Shown here: in pieces, positions 51,885-64,000 of the stretch
How the letters are laid out: each line of letters starts with the position of its first letter
How positions within the stretch are numbered: position 1 is the first letter of the stretch
DNA from: Calliopsis andreniformis
Taxonomy: Eukaryota; Arthropoda; Insecta; Hymenoptera; Andrenidae
NCBI RefSeq assembly: GCF_051401765.1
Contig: NW_027480429.1
Location: forward strand, 12,404,157-12,468,156
Direction of reading: 5' to 3'
Length of the DNA stretch: 64,000 nt
Notes under the pieces: generated by a model
Told to the model about the DNA's origin: nothing
Database searches by the model: none
Seen by the model: only the letters and a program-made list of their open reading frames with translations
Program-made: the position numbers and the translations under genes

Positions 51885-54800
51885 AATCGAATAGTTAGGG
51901 CCTAAGAAGTGAACGCCAGAAGCATAAAATGCAATAAAAATACAACAGTTTTTCCATCGTATAGCAGGAATAATTTGCAACCAGCGTGATAGCAGTGGTC
52001 ATTTCTACGTTCCGGGCAACCCAGGTTTCACTCCAGGGCGCTGCACCACCAGATCGAATAGTTACGGCCTAAGAAGTCAACGCCAGAAGCATAAAATACG
52101 ATGAAGATGCAACAGTTTTTCAATTGTATAAAACGAATAATTGCAATCAGTGTGAAAGTTATTGTCATTTCTACAATCCGAGCAACCTAGGCTTCACTCT
52201 AGGGCGTTGCTGCACCAGATCGAATAGTTAGGGCCTTAGAAGTTAACGCCCGAAGCATAAAATACAAAATAAATAGAACGGTTTTTCCATTGTATAAAAC
52301 GAATAATTGCTACGAGTGTAAAAGCTATGGTCATTTCTACGTTCCGCGCAACCTGGGCTTTACCCTAGGGCGTTGTTCCACCAGATCGAAGAGTTAGGGC
52401 CTTAGAAGTCAACGTCAGAAGCATAAAATATAATAAAAATACAACAGTTTTTCCATCGTATAGAATGAATAATTGCAACCAGAGTGAAAGTAATGGTCAT
52501 TTCTACGTTTCGGGCAACCTAGGCTTCACTCTAGGTCTTTGCTCCAAAAGATCGAATAGCTAGGGCCTTAGAAGTCAATTGCCGAAGCATAAAATACAAT
52601 AAAGATACAACAGTTTTGCCATCGTATAACAGGAACAATTGCAACCAGTGTGAAAGTGATGGTCATTTCTACGTTCCGGGCAACCTAGACTTCACTCAAG
52701 GGCGTTTCTCCACCAGATCGAATCGTTAGGGCCTTAGAAGTCAACGCCCGAAGCATAAAATACAAAATAAATAGAACAGCTTTTCCATTGTATAAAACGA
52801 ATAATTGCAACCAGTGTGAAAGTTATGGTCATTTCTACGATCCGAGCTGCCTAGGCTTCACTCTAGGGCGTTGCTCCACCACATTGAATAGCTACGGCCT
52901 TAGAAGTCAACGCCAGAAGCGTAAAATACAATATAAATACAACAGCTTTCCATCTTATAAGACGAACGTTTGCAAATGTTGTGAAAGTAACGGTCATTTC
53001 TATGTTCCGGGCAACCTAGGCCTCACTCTAGGGCGTTGCTCCACCAGATCGAATAGTTAGGGCCTAAGAAGTCAACGCCAGAAGCATAAGATACAAAAAT
53101 ACAACAGTCTTTCCATCGTATGACAGGAATAACTACAACCAGTGTGAAGGTAATAGTCATTTCTACGTTCCGGGCAACCTAGGCTTCACTCTAGGGCGTT
53201 GCTCCACCAGATCGTATAGTTAGGGCCTTAGAAGTCAACGCCCGAAGCATAAAATACAAAATAAATAAAACAGTTTTTCCATCGTAAAAAACGAATAATT
53301 GCTACCAGTGTGAAAGTTATGGTCATTTCTACGTTCCGCGCAACCTGGGCTTTACCCTAGGGCGTTGTTCCACCAGATCGAAGAGTTAGGGCCTTAGAAG
53401 TCAACGTCAGAAGCATAAAATATAATAAAAATACAACAGTTTTTCCATCGTATAGAATGAATAATTGCAACCAGAGTGAAAGTAATGGTCATTTCTACGT
53501 TTCGGGCAACCTAGGCTTCACTCTAGGTCTTTGCTCCAAAAGATCGAATAGCTAGGGCCTTAGAAGTCAATTGCCGAAGCATAAAATACAATAAAGATAC
53601 AACAGTTTTGCCATCGTATAACAGGAACAATTGCAACCAGTGTGAAAGTGATGGTCATTTCTACGTTCCGGGCAACCTAGGCTTCACTCTAGGGCGTTGC
53701 TCCACCAGACGGAATAGCTAGGTCCTTAGAAGTCAACGGCAGAAGCATAAAATACGATATAAATACAACAGCTTTTCCATCGTATAAAACAAATAATTGC
53801 AACCAGTGTGAAAGCTATGGTCATTTCTACGTTCCGGCCAACCTAGGCTTCACTGTCGGGCGTTGCTCCACCAGATCGAAATGTTAGGGCCTAAGAAGTC
53901 TAAGCCCGAAGCATAAAATACGATATAAATACAACAGCATTTCCATCGTATAAAACAAATAATTGCAACCAGTGTGAAAGTTATGGTCATTTCTACGTTC
54001 GGGGCAACGCAGGCTTCACCCTAGGCCGTTGTACCTCCAGATCGAAAAGTTAGGGCCTAAGAAGTGAAAGCCAGAAGCATAAAATGCAATAAAAATTCAA
54101 CAGTTTTTCCATCGTGTAACAGGAATAATTGCAACCAGTGTGAATGTAATGGTCATTTCTAGGTTCCGGGCAACCTAGGTTTCACTCTAGGGCGTTGTTC
54201 CTCCAGGTCGAGTAGTTAGGGCCTAAGAAGTCAACGTCAGAAGCGTAAAATACGATATAAATACAACAGCTTTTACATCGTATAAAACGAATAATTGCAA
54301 ACAGTGTGGAAGTTATGGTCATTTCTACGTTCCGGGCAACCTAGGCTTCACTCTAGGGCGTTGCTCCACCAGATCGTATAGTTAGGGCCTTAGAAGTCAA
54401 CGCCCGAAGCATAAAATACAAAATAAATAAAACAGTTTTTCCATCGTAAAAAACGAATAATTGCTACCAGTGTGAAAGTTATGGTCATTTCTACGTTCCG
54501 CGCAACCTGGGCTTTACCCTAGGGCGTTGTTCCACCAGATCGAAGAGTTAGGGCCTTAGAAGTCAACGTCAGAAGCATAAAATATAATAAAAATACAACA
54601 GTTTTTCCATCGTATAGAATGAATAATTGCAACCAGAGTGAAAGTAATGGTCATTTCTACGTTTCGGGCAACCTAGGCTTCACTCTAGGTCTTTGCTCCA
54701 AAAGATCGAATAGCTAGGGCCTTAGAAGTCAATTGCCGAAGCATAAAATACAATAAAGATACAACAGTTTTGCCATCGTATAACAGGAACAATTGCAACC

Positions 54801-55264
54801 AGTGTGAAAGTGATGGTCATTTCTACGTTCCGGGCAACCTAGACTTCACTCAAGGGCGTTTCTCCACCAGATCGAATCGTTAGGGCCTTAGAAGTCAACG
54901 CCCGAAGCATAAAATACAAAATAAATAGAACAGCTTTTCCATTGTATAAAACGAATAATTGCAACCAGTGTGAAAGTTATGGTCATTTCTACGATCCGAG
55001 CTGCCTAGGCTTCACTCTAGGGCGTTGCTCCACCACATTGAATAGCTACGGCCTTAGAAGTCAACGCCAGAAGCGTAAAATACAATATAAATACAACAGC
55101 TTTCCATCTTATAAGACGAACGTTTGCAAATGTTGTGAAAGTAACGGTCATTTCTATGTTCCGGGCAACCTAGGCCTCACTCTAGGGCGTTGCTCCACCA
55201 GATCGAATAGTTAGGGCCTAAGAAGTCAACGCCAGAAGCATAAGATACAAAAATACAACAGTCT
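51885..55264 (+). repeat. Array III: one block at 6-, 7- and 13-monomer spacings
   Basis: A block starting GAAGAGTTAGGGCC occurs near 52,388, 53,380 and 54,542 (spacings 992 and 1,162 bp, or 6 and 7 monomers). The longer segment 52,365-53,197 recurs at 54,519-55,351 (2,154 bp, 13 monomers). Distinctive shared variants include GAACGTTTGCAAATGTTGTG (52,965 and 55,119) and GATACAAAAATACAAC with a short deletion (53,091 and 55,245). The array therefore expanded in steps by unequal exchange. Confidence 0.85.
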
Positions 55265-55446
55265 TTCCATCGTATGACAGGAATAACTACAACCAGTGTG
55301 AAGGTAATAGTCATTTCTACGTTCCGGGCAACCTAGGCTTCACTCTAGGGCGTTGGTCCACCAGATCGAATATTTAGGACCTAAGAAGTCAACGCCAGAA
55401 GCATAAAATACAAAATAAATACAACAGTTTTTCTCTCGTATAAAAA

Positions 55447-56775
55447 GAATAATTGCTACCAGTGTGAAAGTTATGGTCGTTTCTACTTTCCGGGCAACTT
55501 AGGCTTCACCCTAGGGCGTTGTTCCACCTGATGGAATAGTTAGGGCCCAAGAAGTCAACGTCAGAAGCATAGAATACGATATAAATACAACTGCTTTTCC
55601 ATCGTATAAAACGTATAATTGCAACCAGTTTGAAAGTGACGGTCATTTCTACGTACCAGGCAACCTAGGCTTCACTATAGGGCGTGGCTCCACCAGGTCA
55701 AACAGTTAGGGCCTTAGAAGCCAACGCCCGAAGCATTAAATACAAAATAAATAGAACAGTTTTTCCATTGTATAAAACGAATAATTGCTACCAGTGTAAA
55801 AGTTATGGTCATTTCTACGTTCTGGGCGACATAGGCTTCACCCTAGGCCGTTGTTACACCAGATCGAATAGCTAGGGACTTATAATTCATCGCTAAAAGC
55901 ATAAAATACAATTAAAATACAACAGTTTTTCCATCGTATAACAGGAATAATTGCAACCAGTGTGAAAGTAATGGTCATTTCTACGTTCCGAGCACCCTAG
56001 GCGTCACTCTAGGGCGTTGCTCCATCAGATCGAATAGTTACGGCCTTAGAAGTCAACGCCAGAAGCATAAAATACGATATAAATACAACAGCTTTTCCAT
56101 TGTATAAAACGAATAATTGCTACCAGTGTAAAAGTTATGTTCATTTCTACGTTCCGGGCAACCTAGGCTTCACCCTAGGGCGTTGTTCCACCAGATCGAA
56201 TAGTTCGGGCCTAAGAAGTGATCGCCAGATGCATAAAATACATATAAATACAACAGTTTTTCCATCATATAAAACGAATAATTGCCACCAGTATGAAAGC
56301 TATGGTCAGTTCTACTTTCCGGGCAACCTAGGCTTCACCCTAGGGCGTTGCTCCAACAGATTGAATAGTTTGGGCCTTAGAAGTCAATGCCCGAAGCATA
56401 AAATGCAATAAAAATACAACAGTTTTTCCATCGTATAACAGGATTAATTGCAACCAGTTTGAAAGTGATGGTCATTTCTACGTTCCGGGCAACCTAGGCT
56501 TCACTCTAGGGCGTTGCTCTACTAGATCGAAAAGCTAGGGCCTTAGAAGTCAACGCCAGAAGCATAAAATACAATATAAATACAACAGTTTTTCCACCGT
56601 ATAAAACGAATAATTGCAACCAGTATGAAACTTAACGTCATTTCTACTTTCCGAGCAACCTAGGCTTCACCCTAGGGCGTTGCTCCAACAGATTGAATAG
56701 TTAGGGACTTGGAAGTCAGCGCCCGAACCATAAAATGCAAAAAAAATACAACAGTGTTTCCATCATATAACAGGA
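55447..56775 (+). repeat. 8-monomer block, first copy (repeats at 57,438)
   Basis: Identical in order to 57,438-58,766 at an offset of 1,991 bp. Shared oddities are ACTTATAATTCATCGCTAAAAG near 55,887, ACATATAAATAC near 56,242 (a 2-bp deletion) and AATAGTTTGGGCC near 56,365. Four other monomers lie between the two copies, so a 12-monomer unit was duplicated and the extra four differ. Its first three monomers occur a third time at 61,256-61,768. Confidence 0.83.
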
Positions 56776-57437
56776 GTGATTGCAACCAGTTTGAAAGTGA
56801 TGGCCAATTCTACGTTTCGGGCAACCTAGGTTTCACTCCAGGGCGTTGCTCTACCAGACCGAATAGTTACGGCCCAAGAAGTCAACGCCAGAAACATAAA
56901 ATACGATATAAATGCAACAGCTTTTGCATCGTATAAAACGAGTAATTGCAACCAGTATGAAACTTATGGTCATTTCTACTTTCCGAGCAAGCTAGGCTTC
57001 ACCCTAGGGCGTTGCTGCAACAGATTGAATAGTCAGGGCCTTAGAAGTCAACGCCCGAAGCATAAAATGCAGCAAAAATACAACAGTGTTTCCATCATAT
57101 AACAGGAATAATTGCAACCAGTTTGAAAGTGATGGCCAATTCTACGTTCCGGGCAACCTAGGCTTCGCTCTAGGGCGTTGCTCCACCAGATCGAAAAGAT
57201 AGTGCCTTAGAAGTCAACGCCAGAAGCATAAAATGCGATATAAATACAACAGTTTTTCCATCGTATAAAACGAATAATTGCATCCAGTATGAAACTTATG
57301 GTCATTTCTACTTTCCGAGCAACCTAGGCTTCACCCTAGGGCGTTGCTCCAACAGATTGAATAGTTAGGGCCTTAGAAGTCAACGCCAGAAGCATAAAAT
57401 ACGATATAAATACAACAGCTTTTCCATCGTATAAAAC

Positions 57438-58766
57438 GAATAATTGCTACCAGTGTGAAAGTTATGGTCATTTCTACTTTCCGGGCAACTTAGGCTTCAC
57501 CCTAGGGCGTTGTTCCACCTGATGGAATAGTTAGGGCCCAAGAAGTCAACGTCAGAAGCATAGAATACGATATAAATACAACTGCTTTTCCATGGTATAA
57601 AACGTATAATTGCAACCAGTTTGAAAGTGACGGTCATTTCTACGTACCAGGCAACCTAGGCTTCACTATAGGGCGTGGCTCCACCAGGTCAAACAGTTAG
57701 GGCCTTAGAAGCCAACGCCCGAAGCATTAAATACAAAATAAATAGAACAGTTTTTCCATTGTATAAAACGAATAATTGCTACCAGTGTAAAAGTTATGGT
57801 CATTTCTACGTTCTGGGCGACATAGGCTTCACCCTAGGCCGTTGTTACACCAGATCGAATAGCTAGGGACTTATAATTCATCGCTAAAAGCATAAAATAC
57901 AATTAAAATACAACAGTTTTTCCATCGTATAAGAGGAATAATTGCAACCAGTGTGAAAGTAATGGTCATTTCTACGTTCCGAGCACCCTAGGCGTCACTC
58001 TAGGGCGTTGCTCCATCAGATCGAATAGTTACGGCCTTAGAAGTCAACGCCAGAAGCATAAAATACGATATAAATACAACAGCTTTTCCATTGTATAAAA
58101 CGAATAATTGCTACCAGTGTAAAAGTTATGTTCATTTCTACGTTCCGGGCAACCTAGGCTTCACCCTAGGGCGTTGTTCCACCAGATCGAATAGTTCGGG
58201 CCTAAGAAGTGATCGCCAGATGCATAAAATACATATAAATACAACAGTTTTTCCATCATATAAAACGAATAATTGCCACCAGTATGAAAGCTATGGTCAG
58301 TTCTACTTTCCGGGCAACCTAGGCTTCACCCTAGGGCGTTGCTCCAACAGATTGAATAGTTTGGGCCTTAGAAGTCAATGCCCGAAGCATAAAATGCAAT
58401 AAAAATACAACAGTTTTTCCATCGTATAACAGGATTAATTGCAACCAGTTTGAAAGTGATGGTCATTTCTACGTTCCGGGCAACCTAGGCTTCACTCTAG
58501 GGCGTTGCTCCACTAGATCGAAAAGCTAGGGCCTTAGAAGTCAACGCCAGAAGCATAAAATACAATATAAATACAACAGTTTTTCCACCGTATAAAACGA
58601 ATAATTGCAACCAGTATGAAACTTAACGTCATTTCTACTTTCCGAGCAACCTAGGCTTCACCCTAGGGCGTTGCTCCAACAGATTGAATAGTTAGGGACT
58701 TGGAAGTCAGCGCCCGAACCATAAAATGCAAAAAAAATACAACAGTGTTTCCATCATATAACAGGA
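57438..58766 (+). repeat. 8-monomer block, second copy
   Basis: Second copy of 55,447-56,775, with isolated substitutions such as CATGGTATAAAACG near 57,592 against CATCGTATAAAACG in the first copy. Immediately downstream, 58,767-59,050 matches 57,107-57,390 (GCTTCGCTCTAGGGCG, AAAAGATAGTGCC). The duplication breakpoints therefore fall inside a B-type monomer. Confidence 0.82.
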
Positions 58767-59429
58767 ATAATTGCAACCAGTTTGAAAGTGATGGCCAATT
58801 CTACGTTCCGGGCAACCTAGGCTTCGCTCTAGGGCGTTGCTCCACCAGATCGAAAAGATAGTGCCTTAGAAGTCAACGCCAGAAGCATAAAATGCGATAT
58901 AAATACAACAGTTTTTCCATCGTATAAAACGAATAATTGCATCCAGTATGAAACTTATGGTCATTTCTACTTTCCGAGCAACCTAGGCTTCACCCTAGGG
59001 CGTTGCTCCAACAGATTGAATAGTTAGGGCCTTAGAAGTCAACGCCCGAAGCATAAAATGCAATAAAAATACAACTGTGTTTCCATCATATAACAGGAGT
59101 AATTGCAACCAGTTTGAAAGTGATGGCCAATTCTACGTTCCGGGCAACCTAAGTTTTACACCAGGGCGTTGCTCCTCCAGACCGAATAGTTACGGCCTAA
59201 GAAGTCAACGCCAGAAGCATAAAATACGATATAAATACAACAGCTTTTCCATCGTATAAAACGAATAATTGCAACCAGTATGAAACTTATGGACATCTCT
59301 ACTTTCCAAGCAAGCTAGGCTTCACCCTAGGGCGTTGGTCCAACAGATTGAATAGTTAGGGCCTTAGAAGTCAACGCACGAAGCATAAAATGCAATAAAA
59401 ATACAACAGTGTATCCATCATATAACAGG

Positions 59430-60540
59430 AATAATTGCAACCAGTTTGAAAGTGATGGCCAATTCTACCTTCCGGGCAACCTAGGCTTCACTCTACGGCG
59501 TTGCTCCACTAGATCGAACAGCTAGGGCCTTAGAAGTCAACGCCAGAAGTATAAAATACAATATAAATACAACAGTTTTTCCATCGTATAAAACGAATAA
59601 TTGCAACCAGTATGAAACTTATGGTCATTTGTACTTTCCGAGCAACCTAGGCTCTACGCTAGGGCGTTGCTTCAACAGATTGAGTAGTTAGGGCCTTAGA
59701 TGTTCAACGCCCGAAGCATAAAATGCAATAAAAATACAACTGTGCTTCCATCATATAACAGGAATAATTGCAACCAGTTTGAAAGTGATGGCCAATTCTA
59801 CGTTCCGCGCAACCTAGGCTTCTCTCTAGGGCGTTGCTCCACCAGATCGAATAGTTAGTGCCTTAGAAGTCAACGCCTGAAGCATAATATACAATATAAA
59901 TACAACAGTTTTTCCATCGTATAAAACAAATAATTGCAACCAGTATGAAACTTATGGTCATTTCTACTTTCAGAGCATCCTAGGCTTCACCCTAGGGCGT
60001 TGCTCCAACGGATTGAATAGTTAGGGCCCTAGAAGTCAACGCCCGAAACATAAAATGCAAAAAAAATACAACAGTGTTTCCATCATATAACAGGAATAAT
60101 TACAACCAGTTTGAAAGTGATGGCCAATTCTACGTTCCGGGCAACCTAGGTTTCACTCCAGGGCGTTGCTCCACCAGACCGAATAGTTACGGCCCAAGAA
60201 GTCAACGCCAGAAGCATAAAATACGATATAAATGCAACAGCTTTTCCATCGTATAAAACGAGTAATTGCAACCAGTATGAAACTTATGGTCATTTCTACT
60301 TTCCGAGCAAGCTAGGCTTCACTCTAGGGCGTTGCTCCAACGGATTGAATAGTTAGGGCCTTAGAAGTCAACGCCCGAACCACAAAATGCAAAAAAAATA
60401 CAACAGTGTTTCCATCATATAACAGGAATGATTGCAACCAGTTTGAAAGTGATGGCCAATTCTACGTTCCGTGCAACCTAGGTTTCACTCCAGGGCGTTG
60501 CTCCACCAGACCGTATAGTTACGGCCCAAGAAGTCAACGC
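59430..60540 (+). repeat. ~7-monomer block, first copy (repeats at 62,252)
   Basis: Recurs at 62,252-63,362, offset 2,822 bp (17 x 166). Diagnostic shared variants are GGCTCTACGCTAGGGCG near 59,650, TTAGATGTTCAACGCCCG (a 1-bp insertion) near 59,696 and TTTCAGAGCATCC near 59,968. The flanking monomers differ on both sides, which bounds the duplicated tract. Confidence 0.82.
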
Positions 60541-61255
60541 CAGAAGTATAAAATACAATATAAATACAACAGTTTTTCCATCGTATAAAACGAATAATTG
60601 CAACCAGTATGAAACTTATGGTCATTTGTACTTTCCGAGCAACCTAGGCTTCACCCTAGGGCGTTGCTCCAGCAGATTGAATAGTTAGGGCCTTAAAAGT
60701 CAACGCCCGAACCATAAAATGCAAAAAAAATACAACAGTGCTTCCATCATATAACAGGAATAATTGCAACCAGTTTGAAAGTGATGGCCAATTCTACGTT
60801 CCGGGCAACCAAGGCTTCACTCTAGGGCGTTGCTCCACTAGATCGAAAAGCTAGGGCCTTAGATGTCAACGCCAGAAGCATAAAATACAATATAAATACA
60901 ACAGTTTTTCCACCGTATAAAACGAATAATTGCAACCAGTATGAAACTTATGGACATTTCTACTTTCCGAGCAACCTAGGCTTCACCCTAGGGTGTTGCT
61001 CCAACAGATTGAATAGTTAGGGCCTTAGAAGTCAACGCCCGAACCATAAAATGCAAAAAAAATACAACAGTGTTTCCATCATATAACAGGAATAATTGCA
61101 ACCAGTTTGAAAGTGATGGTCATTTCTACGTTCCGAGCACCCTAGGCGTCAGTCTAGGGCGTTGCTCCACCAGATCGAATAGTGACGGCCTTAGAAGTCA
61201 ACGCCAGAAGCATAAAATACGATATAAATACAACAGCTTTTCCATCGTATAAAAC

Positions 61256-61768
61256 GAATAATTGCTACCAGTGTGAAAGTTATGGTCATTTCTACTTTCC
61301 GGGCAACTTAGGCTTCACCCTAGGGCGTTGTTCCACCTGATGGAATAGTTAGGGCCCAAGAAGTCAACGTCAGAAGCATAGAATACGATATAAATACAAC
61401 TGCTTTTCCATCGTATAAAACGTATAATTGCAACCAGTTTGAAAGTGACGGTCATTTCTACGTACCAGGCAACCTAGGCTTCACTATAGGGCGTGGCTCC
61501 ACCAGGTCAAACAGTTAGGGCCTTAGAAGCCAACGCCCGAAGCATTAAATACAAAATAAATAGAACAGTTTTTCCATTGTATAAAACGAATAATTGCTAC
61601 CAGTGTAAAAGTTATGGTCATTTCTACGTTCCGGGCGACATAGGCTTCACCCTAGGCCGTTGTTACACCAGTTCGAATAGCTAGGGACTTATAATTCATC
61701 GCTAAAAGCATAAAATACAATCAAAATACAACAGTTTTTCCATCGTATAACAGGAATAATTGCAACCA
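61256..61768 (+). repeat. 3-monomer block, third copy
   Basis: Matches 57,438-57,950 (offset 3,818, exactly 23 x 166 bp). It keeps TACGTACCAGGCAACC, GGGCGTGGCTCCACC and ACTTATAATTCATCGCTAAAAG, but departs from the two other copies near 61,768 (CAGTATGAAAGC). Only the left part of the 8-monomer block was carried here. Confidence 0.8.
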
Positions 61769-62251
61769 GTATGAAAGCTATGGTCATTTCTACGTTCCGG
61801 GCAACCTAGGCTTCACCCTAGGGCGTTGTTCCACCAGATCGAATATTTCGGGCCTAAGAAGTGATCGCCAGATGCATAAAATACAATATAAATACAACAG
61901 TTTTTCCATCATATAAAACGAATAATTGCAACCAGTATGAAACTTATGGTCATCTCTACTTTCGAGCAAGCTAGGCTTCACCCTAGGGCGTTGGTCCAAC
62001 AGATTGAATAGTTAGGGCCTTAGAAGTCAACGCACGAAGCATAAAATGCAATAAAAATACAACAGTGTATCCATCATATAACAGGAATAATTGCAACCAG
62101 TTTGAAAGTGATGGCCAATTCTACGTTCCTGGCAACCTAGGCTTCGCCCTAGGGCGTTGCTCCACCAGGTCGAAAAGACAGTGCCTTAGAAGTCAACGCC
62201 AGAAGCATAAAATGCGATATAAATACAACAGTTTTTCCATCGTATAAAACG

Positions 62252-63362
62252 AATAATTGCAACCAGTTTGAAAGTGATGGCCAATTCTACCTTCCGGGCA
62301 ACCTAGGCTTCACTCTACGGCGTTGCTCCACTAGATCGAACAGCTAGGGCCTTAGAAGTCAACGCCAGAAGTATAAAATACAATATAAATACAACAGTTT
62401 TTCCATCGTATAAAACGAATAATTGCAACCAGTATGAAACTTATGGTCATTTGTACTTTCCGAGCAACCTAGGCTCTACGCTAGGGCGTTGCTTCAACAG
62501 ATTGAGTAGTTAGGGCCTTAGATGTTCAACGCCCGAAGCATAAAATGCAATAAAAATACAACTGTGCTTCCATCATATAACAGGAATAATTGCAACCAGT
62601 TTGAAAGTGATGGCCAATTCTACGTTCCGGGCAACCTAGGCTTCTCTCTAGGGCGTTGCTCCACCAGATCGAATAGTTAGTGCCTTAGAAGTCAACGCCT
62701 GAAGCATAATATACAATATAAATACAACAGTTTTTCCATCGTATAAAACAAATAATTGCAACCAGTATGAAACTTATGGTCATTTCTACTTTCAGAGCAT
62801 CCTAGGCTTCACCCTAGGGCGTTGCTCCAACGGATTGAATAGTTAGGGCCCTAGAAGTCAACGCCCGAAACATAAAATGCAAAAAAAATACAACAGTGTT
62901 TCCATCATATAACAGGAATAATTACAACCAGTTTGAAAGTGATGGCCAATTCTACGTTCCGGGCAACCTAGGTTTCACTCCAGGGCGTTGCTCCACCAGA
63001 CCGAATAGTTACGGCCCAAGAAGTCAACGCCAGAAGCATAAAATAGGATATAAATGCAACAGCTTTTCCATCGTATAAAACGAGTAATTGCAACCAGTAT
63101 GAAACTTATGGTCATTTCTACTTTCCGAGCAAGCTAGGCTTCACTCTAGGTCGTTGCTCCAACGGATTGAATAGTTAGGGCCTTAGAAGTCAACGCCCGA
63201 ACCACAAAATGCAAAAAAAATACAACAGTGTTTCCATCATATAACAGGAATGATTGCAACCAGTTTGAAAGTGATGGCCAATTCTACGTTCCGTGCAACC
63301 TAGGTTTCACTCCAGGGCGTTGCTCCACCAGACCGAATAGTTACGGCCCAAGAAGTCAACGA
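62252..63362 (+). repeat. ~7-monomer block, second copy
   Basis: Copy of 59,430-60,540 with a few substitutions, for example AAATAGGATATAAATG near 63,042 against AAATACGATATAAATG. Its right flank (63,354-63,840) matches 56,880-57,366 at an offset of 6,474 bp (39 x 166) and includes GCTGCAACAGATTG. This part of the array is thus a mosaic of at least two earlier segments. Confidence 0.8.
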
Positions 63363-64000
63363 CAGAAGCATAAAATACGATATAAATGCAACAGCTTTTC
63401 CATCGTATAAAACGAGTAATTGCAACCAGTATGAAACTTATGGTCATTTCTACTTTCCGAGCAAGCTAGGCTTCACGCTAGGGCGTTGCTGCAACAGATT
63501 GAATAGTTAGGGCCTTAGAAGTCAACGCCCGAAGCATAAAATGCAGCAAAAATACAACAGTGTTTCCATCATATAACAGGAATAATTGCAACCAGTTTGA
63601 AAGTGATGGCCAATTCTACGTTCCGGGCAACCTAGGCTTCGCTCTAGGGCGTTGCTCCACCAGATCGAAAAGATAGTGCCTTAGAAGTCAACGCCAGAAG
63701 CATAAAATGCGATATAAATACAACAGTTTTTCCATCGTATAAAACGAATAATTGCATCCAGTATGAAACTTATGGTCATTTCTACTTTCCCAGCAACCTA
63801 GGCTTCACCCTAGGGCGTTGCTCCAACAGATTGAATAGTTAGGGCCTTAGAAGTCAACGCCCGAAGCATAAAATGCAATAAAAATACAACAGTGTTTCCA
63901 TAATATAACAGGAATAATTGCAACCAATTTGGAAAGTGATGGCCAATTCTACGTTCCGGGCAACCTAGGTTTCACTCCAGGGCGTTGCTCCACCAGACGG

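Larger units (their letters stand above)
1..64000 (+). repeat. Satellite DNA array, ~166-bp monomer, entire window
   Basis: The same ~166-bp unit recurs without a break from the first base to the last, always in the same orientation, giving about 385 copies. Landmarks seen in almost every copy are GCATAAAATAC, AATTGCAACCAG, TGGTCATTTCTAC, CAACCTAGGCTTCAC, GGGCGTTGCTCCACC and GTCAACGCC. Individual copies are about 160-167 bp because of small indels. Neighbouring copies differ at many sites, while copies in equivalent HOR positions are almost identical. The length, tandem order and HORs match centromeric or pericentromeric satellites of eukaryotes. That role is inferred from architecture; I do not recognise the family or the species. 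No coding gene, rRNA, tRNA or transposon sequence interrupts the array. Confidence 0.98.
55265..64000 (+). repeat. Array IV: A/B-dimer-rich satellite with dispersed block copies
   Basis: Most of this ~8.7-kb stretch alternates A and B monomers (332-bp dimer), as at the left end of the window. Blocks within it are duplicated at 1,991 (12 monomers), 2,822 (17), 3,818 (23) and 6,474 bp (39) rather than in one regular HOR. Shared variants with array I, such as CACTCCAGGGCGTTGCTCC and GTTACGGCC, show close kinship of the two ends of the window. The array runs off the right edge. Confidence 0.85.

Noticed and set aside
56100..56411. Longest open frame, 103 codons, duplicated at 58,091
   Set aside because: It runs through two monomers because small deletions (such as ACATATAAATAC) keep the frame open. 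Its second copy is explained by the 1,991-bp block duplication.
1..64000. CRISPR array
   Set aside because: The repeats are ~166 bp, contiguous and without unique spacers, and there are no cas genes. This is a satellite, not repeat-spacer architecture.
1..64000. Primate alpha satellite or another well-known satellite
   Set aside because: The period is 166, not 171 bp, and I saw neither a canonical CENP-B box nor alpha-satellite-like sequence. I cannot match it to any other satellite I know.

Overview
The whole 64-kb window is one uninterrupted head-to-tail array of a satellite DNA monomer of about 166 bp, with roughly 385 copies all in the same orientation. I found no gene, RNA gene, mobile element or non-satellite insertion. 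An A+T-leaning monomer (about 41% G+C in my hand-built consensus) of near-nucleosomal length, organised into higher-order repeats (HORs), is typical of a eukaryotic centromeric or pericentromeric block. I do not recognise the family and cannot name the species. It is not the 171-bp primate alpha satellite.

Monomer phase used here: position 1 is the g of GCATAAAATAC. Positions 1-28 are A+T-rich and hold a class-specific stretch at about 9-20. Positions 36-50 carry a TATAAAA-like stretch. Positions 51-70 are a well conserved TTGCAACCAG block. Positions 81-94 carry TTCTACGTTCCGGG. Positions 95-123 form an imperfect dyad, GCAAC-CTAGG...CTAGG-GC-GTTGC. Positions 124-166 run through ATCGAATAGTTAGGGCC to GTCAACGCC.

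Layout. (1) 1-16,054 is HOR array I. A 5,805-bp unit of about 35 monomers lies at 347-6,151, is repeated at 6,152-11,956 with very few differences, and is followed by a shortened third copy at 11,957-16,054. Much of the front of the unit alternates two monomer types as dimers of about 332 bp. (2) 16,055-24,863 is a more diverged, mostly monomeric stretch with an island of A/B dimers (about 18,800-20,230) and a block copied from array I (23,706-24,272). (3) 24,864-51,884 is HOR array II. A 12,937-bp unit (about 78 monomers) is followed by an 8,628-bp version (about 52 monomers) and a third partial version, which differ by losses or gains of whole monomers. (4) About 51,885-55,260 is array III, a short block repeated at spacings of 6, 7 and 13 monomers. 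(5) About 55,265-64,000 is array IV, again rich in A/B dimers, with block copies at 12-, 17-, 23- and 39-monomer offsets.

Nearly every offset I measured is a whole number of monomers. That fits unequal crossing-over and conversion-like exchange in register. Short open frames of 60-103 codons occur on both strands, but they are by-products of the repeat: 166 is not a multiple of 3, so each frame shifts at every monomer and the same peptides recur with each HOR copy. The most interesting signals are the nested HOR structure, the chimeric monomers at unit junctions, the conserved dyad, and one divergent monomer class with a CENP-B-box-like TTCG-N6-CGGG motif. All coordinates and offsets were read by eye, so boundaries may be off by some bases where flanking monomers are similar.
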